64,000 nt of DNA from contig NZ_CP039887.1 in NCBI RefSeq assembly GCF_005221305.1, positions 558,001 through 622,000 of the forward strand. The letters run 5' to 3'. Of this stretch, positions 26,801 through 36,256 are shown in pieces (position 1 is the stretch's first letter; every line of letters starts with the position of its first letter). The position numbers and the translations under genes were made by a program. This stretch comes from Neisseria subflava (lineage in GTDB: Bacteria > Pseudomonadota > Gammaproteobacteria > Burkholderiales > Neisseriaceae). The notes beneath the pieces are model-generated. The model searched no databases. It was given only the letters and a program-made list of their open reading frames with translations, and was not told the DNA's origin.

Positions 26801-29800
26801 TGAAACCTGAACCGCCGAAGCCACATCTATCAGAAGATGACCCAGCCGCCTTCAGGCGGCTGTGTGTTGAAACCTTAGCTGTTCTCGCCATTTGCGAGAA
26901 CCAGCAGCCAGCCGCCTTCAGGCGGCTGTGTGTTGAAACGTTCTCCAAATAAAAAAGGTCGTCTGAAACTCAGACCCAGCCGCCTTCAGGCGGCTGTGTG
27001 TTGAAACGGCTTTGGCTGCTCAGTACGCAGCCTTATTAGAACCCAGCCGCCTTCAGGCGGCTGTGTGTTGAAACGCCTTTACAGCCGCCTGCCTTGTAGT
27101 CCCTTGCCCCAGCCGCCTTCAGGCGGCTGTGTGTTGAAACCAATCAGTTGTTTTAACAATTGTAGCAAACTACACCAGCCGCCTTCAGGCGGCTGTGTGT
27201 TGAAACCACACCGCTTCGCCGACTTCGGCGCGCTTCACTTCCAGCCGCCTTCAGGCGGCTGTGTGTTGAAACAGTACCGTCCTCAATTTCAGCACGGTCA
27301 AAGCCGCCAGCCGCCTTCAGGCGGCTGTGTGTTGAAACAATAGAGCCAACAGACCAATGCCAATCTACAAAGCCAGCCGCCTTCAGGCGGCTGTGTGTTG
27401 AAACTTAATAGCAGCCAAAATAGCCTTAGCTATAGCAGCAGCCGCCTTCAGGCGGCTGTGTGTTGAAACCCTGAGCCGGGAACGCCTGTAATTAGTGTAA
27501 TCACCAGCCGCCTTCAGGCGGCTGTGTGTTGAAACATGTATGCAAATATGCACAAGACAAGCATGCTTGCCAGCCGCCTTCAGGCGGCTGTGTGTTGAAA
27601 CATGTATGCAAATATGCACAAGACAAGCATGCTTGCCAGCCGCCTTCAGGCGGCTGTGTGTTGAAACTGGGTCAGCACCTGCAGAGACAGGCACGCATTG
27701 GGCCAGCCGCCTTCAGGCGGCTGTGTGTTGAAACTAATTGCCGCCGCTCCCTATCTGTTATGCTGCTCAGCCGCCTTCAGGCGGCTGTGTGTTGAAACTT
27801 TAGGCTTGTTTGGGTTGTTTGGGCTAGTCGGTCCAGCCGCCTTCAGGCGGCTGTGTGTTGAAACCGCACCGGTGTAAACCGCGCCGGCGACCGGCTCGCC
27901 AGCCGCCTTCAGGCGGCTGTGTGTTGAAACTAAAAAATATTTGGGTATTAGGCGGGCGGTTTACCCAGCCGCCTTCAGGCGGCTGTGTGTTGAAACTAGC
28001 GTGGGTTAGGGTTAGCAACGGCTCAAATAGCCAGCCGCCTTCAGGCGGCTGTGTGTTGAAACCCAAGTGACCAAGCCTTGCAACGTCGTGGCTACGACCA
28101 GCCGCCTTCAGGCGGCTGTGTGTTGAAACATTGAAAACGCCCAGCCGGTCGCTGCACTGGCAGGCCCAGCCGCCTTCAGGCGGCTGTGTGTTGAAACTAC
28201 CGCAAAAGCATATCGAGCAGATGATGTTTTACCCAGCCGCCTTCAGGCGGCTGTGTGTTGAAACCGCCCTATATCCAAGAATTAACCGAACTCCGCCATC
28301 CAGCCGCCTTCAGGCGGCTGTGTGTTGAAACATTCGCTTATGTTTAAAGCCGTAATAACGCAAATCCAGCCGCCTTCAGGCGGCTGTGTGTTGAAACAAG
28401 CCCTGAATGAGTAAATCAGCCCATTGAGGGCCCAGCCGCCTTCAGGCGGCTGTGTGTTGAAACTGAATTTTGCGCCATTGTTAAGGCAGTTTGCGACACC
28501 AGCCGCCTTCAGGCGGCTGTGTGTTGAAACTACATTACGAATCCTAATTTGGGCGCGTCCGTCGCCAGCCGCCTTCAGGCGGCTGTGTGTTGAAACCCTT
28601 GAACGTCGCGATGCAATGTTGGCACTGGCGCCAGCCGCCTTCAGGCGGCTGTGTGTTGAAACTGATTGTTCGTATGGGTACAGCTTGTCGAGCTTTACCA
28701 GCCGCCTTCAGGCGGCTGTGTGTTGAAACATACACCCGTATCTTCGATGTCCGCACCCTGTACCCAGCCGCCTTCAGGCGGCTGTGTGTTGAAACCACGA
28801 CGGCGACGGCGTGTCCGAATTGGGCACCATCCCAGCCGCCTTCAGGCGGCTGTGTGTTGAAACAAAAAAAAAATCGGCGAGCAAAAAATCCGGAGAAACC
28901 AGCCGCCTTCAGGCGGCTGTGTGTTGAAACAATACTCCTATAAGTTTTAGTAAATTAAGGCGTTCCAGCCGCCTTCAGGCGGCTGTGTGTTGAAACAAAA
29001 CTAATTAAGGAGCTTAAAATGGCTAATACTCCCAGCCGCCTTCAGGCGGCTGTGTGTTGAAACACGACCAGCATATTGACCGTCCAGAACGTTAAAACCC
29101 AGCCGCCTTCAGGCGGCTGTGTGTTGAAACGCCATACGCTTGTCGAGGGTCTTTTACTTGCCGTTCCAGCCGCCTTCAGGCGGCTGTGTGTTGAAACTTA
29201 ATGTTTAAATACTTTTTATTGTTTACACAATACCAGCCGCCTTCAGGCGGCTGTGTGTTGAAACACAATAGTAATGTTAATCTAAGTTAACGTGTGTTCA
29301 GCCGCCTTCAGGCGGCTGTGTGTTGAAACATTTAGTATTTACCGCGTTAGCAATATGGGCAATTCCAGCCGCCTTCAGGCGGCTGTGTGTTGAAACTGCT
29401 CCTAAATTATGCTATACGGCTTGCCGTATACCAGCCGCCTTCAGGCGGCTGTGTGTTGAAACTTAATACCGGCCAATATGGCCTTACCTATTGCAGCCAG
29501 CCGCCTTCAGGCGGCTGTGTGTTGAAACGCAATGCTTGGCACGTTTAATAACTCGGTAACTGCTTTTCCAGCCGCCTTCAGGCGGCTGTGTGTTGAAACT
29601 TTTAACCTCTTTTAATGTTGGTAATGCTTGGCACCAGCCGCCTTCAGGCGGCTGTGTGTTGAAACAAAAGAGTTAAACGCTCATGAGGCAATGCAAGGCA
29701 CAGCCGCCTTCAGGCGGCTGTGTGTTGAAACATAAGTAGGCTTTTGGGTGTAATAAACATTGTTCAGCCGCCTTCAGGCGGCTGTGTGTTGAAACGCCTA

Positions 29801-32800
29801 ACCAATGAATGCATTATACAGGCTGTTTTCCAGCCGCCTTCAGGCGGCTGTGTGTTGAAACCTTTTGGAGATTTTGAAATGACTGAAATGGTTAACCAGC
29901 CGCCTTCAGGCGGCTGTGTGTTGAAACTCATTCGTGCGCCGCAATGTTTGCTGATATGGTCCCAGCCGCCTTCAGGCGGCTGTGTGTTGAAACACTGGAT
30001 TCACACAAGGGAAATCAAAGGCAATTGCCAGCCGCCTTCAGGCGGCTGTGTGTTGAAACGGCAATATCGACACCCAAACTGGTCAAGTCGGCAACCAGCC
30101 GCCTTCAGGCGGCTGTGTGTTGAAACTTCATATCTACGTGAACCAAACCTTGCTCAAGCCCAGCCGCCTTCAGGCGGCTGTGTGTTGAAACTTATAATTT
30201 GGAATATTTGCTCAAAATCGTCACTCCAGCCGCCTTCAGGCGGCTGTGTGTTGAAACTGCGTTGGTCTTCCATTTTTTTAAGCGCCCAGTAACCAGCCGC
30301 CTTCAGGCGGCTGTGTGTTGAAACTATCCCAATAACGCATTAAATCGTCAAAATTTTATCCAGCCGCCTTCAGGCGGCTGTGTGTTGAAACAGTCAAGTG
30401 AAATTGCGACTGATTATATCGTATCCCAGCCGCCTTCAGGCGGCTGTGTGTTGAAACCAGCTAAGATTAGCCCAAATGGATTTGTTAATAGCCAGCCGCC
30501 TTCAGGCGGCTGTGTGTTGAAACAGATACTTTTTGGATGTTATAAGTTAATAGTCGGCCAGCCGCCTTCAGGCGGCTGTGTGTTGAAACGTAGGCCAGCA
30601 ATGCGCCACCTACATAAACATTGGCCAGCCGCCTTCAGGCGGCTGTGTGTTGAAACATCGAATTGACGGTTCTGAAAACCATCATTGCAGCCAGCCGCCT
30701 TCAGGCGGCTGTGTGTTGAAACTCCGAAGCGGTCGAACGTTATCGTACCCTTTATGAATCCAGCCGCCTTCAGGCGGCTGTGTGTTGAAACTCGGCATTG
30801 CCGTTGCAATCGTAACCATCGGCGTAACCAGCCGCCTTCAGGCGGCTGTGTGTTGAAACAGCTCCTTAATTAGTTTTAAATTTAAGGCGGTTTCCAGCCG
30901 CCTTCAGGCGGCTGTGTGTTGAAACTCATACGGCTCGTCGTCCAATCCGTTTCATCTGCCAGCCGCCTTCAGGCGGCTGTGTGTTGAAACAGTGTGAATA
31001 TGGCGAAGAAGCCAAAAAGGTCGAACCAGCCGCCTTCAGGCGGCTGTGTGTTGAAACCGTTTACAAAAAACATTGGTTACAAACCAGAATATCCAGCCGC
31101 CTTCAGGCGGCTGTGTGTTGAAACTGCTTACCGGTGGGAACGGAATACTTACAGGATACCCAGCCGCCTTCAGGCGGCTGTGTGTTGAAACAGAAGCATG
31201 AATGTTCGCCATGCTTGCAAGTGCTCCAGCCGCCTTCAGGCGGCTGTGTGTTGAAACAGAACAGGCTTGGATAAACAAGAGGCCTACTACTTCCAGCCGC
31301 CTTCAGGCGGCTGTGTGTTGAAACAAAACCAAAATCTGAAACGCCGTTTTCTTTTAGATCCCAGCCGCCTTCAGGCGGCTGTGTGTTGAAACACCCTGCA
31401 GGTTTTTAGCCTGGAAGGGGCGCACCCAGCCGCCTTCAGGCGGCTGTGTGTTGAAACACCCTGCAGGTTTTTAGCCTGGAAGGGGCGCACCCAGCCGCCT
31501 TCAGGCGGCTGTGTGTTGAAACTTTTGATAGCCCAATTCCCCGCCCCTTGTTATGGCCAGCCGCCTTCAGGCGGCTGTGTGTTGAAACAAAAAATCAAAA
31601 AAGACTTAGATCTTAAATAAATCCAGCCGCCTTCAGGCGGCTGTGTGTTGAAACGTATTTGTGCTTTTTGGCGATGGTCTCGATGATTCCAGCCGCCTTC
31701 AGGCGGCTGTGTGTTGAAACCAAAAGTACGCCCTTGTAAACGCAGGTATCAATCCCCAGCCGCCTTCAGGCGGCTGTGTGTTGAAACCAGCGCATGAAGG
31801 CATGGATGCTACGGGTGTATCCCCAGCCGCCTTCAGGCGGCTGTGTGTTGAAACATCTTCGCACCTTTCTAATTTTCATCAGGCGGTAACCCAGCCGCCT
31901 TCAGGCGGCTGTGTGTTGAAACAGGGGTGTACGGCGCACTAAGCGCGGTATCAGGGCCAGCCGCCTTCAGGCGGCTGTGTGTTGAAACATCTCAAGGTAC
32001 ACCGCTTAAAGAGATCACAAAACCAGCCGCCTTCAGGCGGCTGTGTGTTGAAACACAACCTATGGGGGCATCACATCACGCTGTACAACCCAGCCGCCTT
32101 CAGGCGGCTGTGTGTTGAAACCCGCAAATGCGCGAGTGGGTCGGCTCACGTTAGATCCAGCCGCCTTCAGGCGGCTGTGTGTTGAAACCGTAGCCACGAG
32201 CGAAAGCTGGAAAGACAGCAACCCAGCCGCCTTCAGGCGGCTGTGTGTTGAAACCCGTCCTGCCTAAGGCATCTTGGGTTAATCGTTCCAGCCGCCTTCA
32301 GGCGGCTGTGTGTTGAAACGGCGTATGGTCGAATGGGAAAGATGCGCTAATCCCCAGCCGCCTTCAGGCGGCTGTGTGTTGAAACGGGAATACCAGCGAG
32401 CCCCAAAAGGCCGACCAAATCCAGCCGCCTTCAGGCGGCTGTGTGTTGAAACACATTGTGGCTTGCCACAATTACAAGCGGTTACTGCCAGCCGCCTTCA
32501 GGCGGCTGTGTGTTGAAACTGCATTCAATCAGCCTTTCTTAACGGGTTGGAAACCAGCCGCCTTCAGGCGGCTGTGTGTTGAAACCTTTTGTGATTAAAC
32601 GTCTTTGCGGGCAGACGCCCAGCCGCCTTCAGGCGGCTGTGTGTTGAAACATGCGGTAGGCAACAAGAGCAGGCATGAACAAGGCCAGCCGCCTTCAGGC
32701 GGCTGTGTGTTGAAACTTTGTGCAATGCGCCTTGATAGCGTAAGAGGTTGCCAGCCGCCTTCAGGCGGCTGTGTGTTGAAACCGTACCGAAGAGTTGCGA

Positions 32801-33847
32801 GAGCGTCAGGGCGCGGCCAGCCGCCTTCAGGCGGCTGTGTGTTGAAACATACCACCTAAATTTTTTGCATAAGCCGAAACTTGCCAGCCGCCTTCAGGCG
32901 GCTGTGTGTTGAAACGGGCCGATACCTAGCGAGCCATTGTCGTCTCCGCACCAGCCGCCTTCAGGCGGCTGTGTGTTGAAACGTTTTGCCCGGTCATGGC
33001 GTCGGCAATCGCCTCCACCCAGCCGCCTTCAGGCGGCTGTGTGTTGAAACGGCTCGTGGTCGCAGGTGCCGACGTGATGGCCGTCCCCAGCCGCCTTCAG
33101 GCGGCTGTGTGTTGAAACTGTACTTGCTTTAGGAGATTTCGGAAATAACCTATCCAGCCGCCTTCAGGCGGCTGTGTGTTGAAACCATCTTTAGAAGTTT
33201 TAGCTATTGAAATCAACAACCCAGCCGCCTTCAGGCGGCTGTGTGTTGAAACATAAACCGCGCGGCACGGTCTGCCGCATTTAAATCCAGCCGCCTTCAG
33301 GCGGCTGTGTGTTGAAACCGCAATATTGCCTATACCACTACTGAAGAAGGCTCCAGCCGCCTTCAGGCGGCTGTGTGTTGAAACAAACAGAGCGTGGCCG
33401 CCGCGCCGTTTTTCGGGCCCAGCCGCCTTCGGGCGGCTGTGTGTTGAAACAAAAAAACACGCTTTCGGCTGGTGGGCAGGAAGGCCAGCCGCCTTCGGGC
33501 GGCTGTGTGTTGAAACCTCTGTATCAATCTTCAAAAAGACAGAATGATCTCCAGCCGCCTTCGGGCGGCTGTGTGTTGAAACTTAAAAGAATGGCCGGCT
33601 CGTAATTGTATTATCAACCAGCCGCCTTCGGGCGGCTGTGTGTTGAAACTATATGCACTATTGATCGTAATCACAGGGTTTGTCCAGCCGCCTTCGGGCG
33701 GCTGTGTGTTGAAACGCCTTCTGGAATAGGCAGGTTAGGAATAATTTTCCAGCCGCCTTCAGGCGGCTGTGTGCTGAAACTCTAGTAACTACGAACTCTA
33801 TGACGACCTATTCCGTCAGCCGCCTTTGGGTGGCTGTATGTTCAAAT
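23804..33847 (+). CRISPR. Type I-C CRISPR array, 152 repeats and 151 spacers (counted by eye)
   Basis: 31-nt repeat: hairpin CAGCCGCCTTCAGGCGGCTG followed by handle TGTGTTGAAAC. Repeat starts run from 23804 to 33817 with a mean period of 66.3 bp; spacers are mostly 33-37 nt, one is 40 nt (29529-29568). Repeats 1-145 look identical. Repeats at 33420, 33486, 33552, 33619 and 33685 have G for A in the loop, the one at 33750 has TGTGCTGAAAC, and the last (33817-33847) is degenerate, so the leader-distal end is at 33.8 kb. Two adjacent spacer duplications: 27536-27570 = 27602-27636 and 31393-31426 = 31458-31491. Transcribed from the leader and processed by Cas5c. Confidence 0.98.
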
Positions 33848-33998
33848 ATCGTCCAAGCAGGCTACTCTTCTTCGGTGCGCAGGAAATTGCCTGCCAAACG
33901 GGACAGCTTCATGACTTAGGGAAACATTCGGAAGCCTTTAACCGCCGATTGTATGGTGGCCCATCAGTCGATCATGCTACCGCCGGAGCGAAAATTGC
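33848..33998 (+). pseudogene. Chimeric remnant: pip 3' fragment joined to cas3 HD fragment
   Basis: 33848-33872 matches pip 12725-12749 at 24 of 25 bases. It runs straight into 33873-33998, which matches the first cas3 from ~13069 (GCGCAGGAAATTGCCTG and onward) at roughly 85-90%. The encoded piece reads FGAQEIACQTGQLHD, then L-G-K-H-S-E, then GGPSVDHATAGAKIA before it dies. It directly abuts the degenerate last repeat. The pip end, the pip-cas3 spacer and the cas3 start have been deleted between the two pieces. Confidence 0.85.
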
Positions 33999-34093
33999 AA
34001 AAATGCTTGCTTTGTAGTTAATTCCAAAGTATAAGCTGTTGTTCTCTTTCTTAGGCTAGATAACTTTAATTAATGAATTAAAAGGAAAAAATA

Positions 34094-35230
34094 ATGGAAA
34101 TCAAACAAACCAATTCAACCATCAAATCTCGTGCTGCGGTAGCATTCGCCCCAAATCAACCCTTACAAATTGTGGAAATCGATGTAGAAATGCCCCGCAA
34201 AGGCGAAGTGTTAATCCGCAATACCCATACGGGCGTGTGCCATACTGATGCATTTACATTATCAGGGAGCGATCCTGAAGGAGTATTCCCTGTGGTGCTT
34301 GGGCACGAAGGTGCGGGTGTGGTTGTTGCTGTGGGCGAAGGTGTGTCAAGCGTAAAACCAGGTGATCACGTCATTCCTCTTTACACCGCTGAATGTGGTG
34401 AATGTGAGTTTTGTCATTCAGGCAAAACCAACTTATGCGTTGCAGTACGTGAGACGCAAGGTAAAGGCTTAATGCCGGACGGCACGACGCGTTTTTCTTA
34501 TCAAGGTCAGCCGATCTATCACTATATGGGCTGTTCGACTTTCAGCGAATATTCTGTTGTTGCGGAAGTTTCACTGGCGAAAATCAACCCGGAAGCCAAC
34601 CACGAACAAGTATGTTTGCTCGGCTGCGGCGTTACCACAGGTATTGGCGCGGTACATAATACGGCAAAAGTGCAAGAAGGCGACTCTGTTGCCGTGTTTG
34701 GCTTGGGAGCGATTGGTTTAGCTGTGGTGCAAGGTGCGCGTCAAGCCAAAGCCGGTCGTATTATCGCCATTGATACTAATCCTGCAAAATTCGAGTTGGC
34801 AAAACAGTTTGGTGCAACTGATTGTTTGAACCCGAACGATTACGATAAACCGATCAAAGATGTGTTGTTAGACATTAACAAATGGGGTATTGACCATACC
34901 TTTGAATGTATCGGCAATGTAAACGTAATGCGTCAAGCATTAGAAAGTGCGCACCGTGGCTGGGGACAATCCATTATCATCGGCGTAGCGGGTGCAGGAC
35001 AAGAGATTTCAACTCGTCCGTTCCAGTTGGTAACAGGTCGTGTTTGGAAAGGCACGGCGTTTGGTGGCGTGAAAGGCCGCTCCGAACTTCCGAAAATGGT
35101 CGAAGATTCAATGAAAGGCGACATCGAGTTAGAACCGTTTGTAACCCACACACTGACACTCGATCAAATCAATGAAGCCTTTGATTTAATGCACGAAGGC
35201 AAATCGATCCGCGCTGTTATTCATTACTAA
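34094..35230 (+). CDS. adhC: S-(hydroxymethyl)glutathione dehydrogenase (class III alcohol dehydrogenase)
   Basis: Oxidises S-hydroxymethylglutathione (from formaldehyde) or reduces S-nitrosoglutathione, using NAD(H) and zinc. 378 residues. Catalytic zinc ligands in TGVCHTDAFT, GHEGAG and GCGVTTG; structural zinc cysteines in ECGECEFCHSGKTNLC; Rossmann GLGAIG (~198). AAAGGAAA precedes ATG. Forms an operon with estD 8 bp downstream. In other Neisseria and Haemophilus a MerR-type regulator, NmlR, adjoins this pair; none is seen here. No DUS occurs from 33848 to ~36478, unlike flanking DNA. Confidence 0.95.
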   Translation: MEIKQTNSTIKSRAAVAFAPNQPLQIVEIDVEMPRKGEVLIRNTHTGVCHTDAFTLSGSDPEGVFPVVLGHEGAGVVVAVGEGVSSVKPGDHVIPLYTAECGECEFCHSGKTNLCVAVRETQGKGLMPDGTTRFSYQGQPIYHYMGCSTFSEYSVVAEVSLAKINPEANHEQVCLLGCGVTTGIGAVHNTAKVQEGDSVAVFGLGAIGLAVVQGARQAKAGRIIAIDTNPAKFELAKQFGATDCLNPNDYDKPIKDVLLDINKWGIDHTFECIGNVNVMRQALESAHRGWGQSIIIGVAGAGQEISTRPFQLVTGRVWKGTAFGGVKGRSELPKMVEDSMKGDIELEPFVTHTLTLDQINEAFDLMHEGKSIRAVIHY

Positions 35231-35238
35231 GGCCCGAG

Positions 35239-36066
35239 ATGAAACTGATTGAACAACATCAAATTTTCGGCGGTTCGCAACAAGTTTGGGCACATCATGC
35301 CCAAGCGTTGCAATGCGAAATGAAATTTGCCGTCTATTTGCCGGATAATCAGGAGAATCGACCACTTGGTGTGATTTATTGGCTTTCCGGCTTGACTTGT
35401 ACTGAACAAAATTTTATTACCAAATCAGGCTTTCAGCGTTATGCGGCTGAACATCAAGTGATTGTAGTTGCTCCCGATACCAGCCCTCGCGGAGAGCAAG
35501 TGCCGAACGATGCTGCTTACGATTTAGGGCAAGGTGCGGGCTTTTATCTTAATGCAACCGAGCAGCCTTGGGCGACGAATTATCAAATGTATGATTATAT
35601 TTTGAATGAGTTGCCCCGTCTGATTGAGGAAAATTTTCCTACCAACGGCAAACGTTCCATTATGGGACATTCAATGGGCGGACACGGCGCATTGGTATTG
35701 GCATTGCGAAACCAAGAACGTTATCAAAGTGTTTCTGCCTTTTCGCCTATTTTGTCGCTAAGTCTTGTGCCTTGGGGAGAGAAAGTCTTTTCTGCTTATT
35801 TAGGAAAAGATCGCGAAAAATGGCAGCAATATGATGCCAACTCGCTCATTCAACAAGGCTATAAAGTGCAAGGTATACGCATTGATCAGGGCTTAGAAGA
35901 TGAGTTTTTGCCAACACAATTGCGTACCGAAGATTTTATTGAAACCTGTCGTGCGGCAAACCAGCCGATCGATGTGCGCTTCCATAAAGGCTACGATCAT
36001 AGCTATTATTTCATCGCCAGTTTTATTGGTGAGCATATTGCCTATCATGCGGCATTTTTGAAGTAA
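35239..36066 (+). CDS. estD: S-formylglutathione hydrolase
   Basis: Hydrolyses S-formylglutathione to formate and glutathione, the second step after AdhC. 275-residue esterase-D fold; nucleophile elbow GHSMGGHGA (~148), Asp in DQGLEDEFLP and His in KGYDHSYYF. ATG is 8 bp after adhC. Downstream 36070-36110 reads as a short peptide tail (EVIRRESIKRWYER, stop) that may be a remnant of another gene. Confidence 0.93.
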   Translation: MKLIEQHQIFGGSQQVWAHHAQALQCEMKFAVYLPDNQENRPLGVIYWLSGLTCTEQNFITKSGFQRYAAEHQVIVVAPDTSPRGEQVPNDAAYDLGQGAGFYLNATEQPWATNYQMYDYILNELPRLIEENFPTNGKRSIMGHSMGGHGALVLALRNQERYQSVSAFSPILSLSLVPWGEKVFSAYLGKDREKWQQYDANSLIQQGYKVQGIRIDQGLEDEFLPTQLRTEDFIETCRAANQPIDVRFHKGYDHSYYFIASFIGEHIAYHAAFLK

Positions 36067-36137
36067 ACCAAGGAAGTGATTCGTCGTGAATCGATCAAAC
36101 GTTGGTATGAACGTTAATTTTTTATGTTAACGAAAAT

Positions 36138-36166
36138 AAAAGGCATCAGATTGATGCCTTTTATTT
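36138..36166 (+). terminator. Intrinsic terminator of adhC-estD
   Basis: AAAAGGCATCA/TGATGCCTTTT stem with a 3-nt loop and T-rich tail. No DUS, unlike most terminators in the window. Confidence 0.75.
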
Positions 36167-36256
36167 TTATAAATAATAATAAAAGTATTATTAAAATGAT
36201 CTACTTCCTGGAATCAGTATGAGGAGGCCTTTGCAAAACCTCCTTGCCCACTCTAT

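Noticed and set aside
23659..33605. Many open frames of 60-180 codons across the array (e.g. 29744-30292)
   Set aside because: They translate the repeat itself in different frames (PPSGGCVLK, AAFRRLCVE or STHSRLKAAG motifs) and are not genes.
34094..36066. adhC-estD as proven Haemophilus import
   Set aside because: It lacks DUS, but it also lacks any USS core, so donor identity cannot be claimed from words alone.
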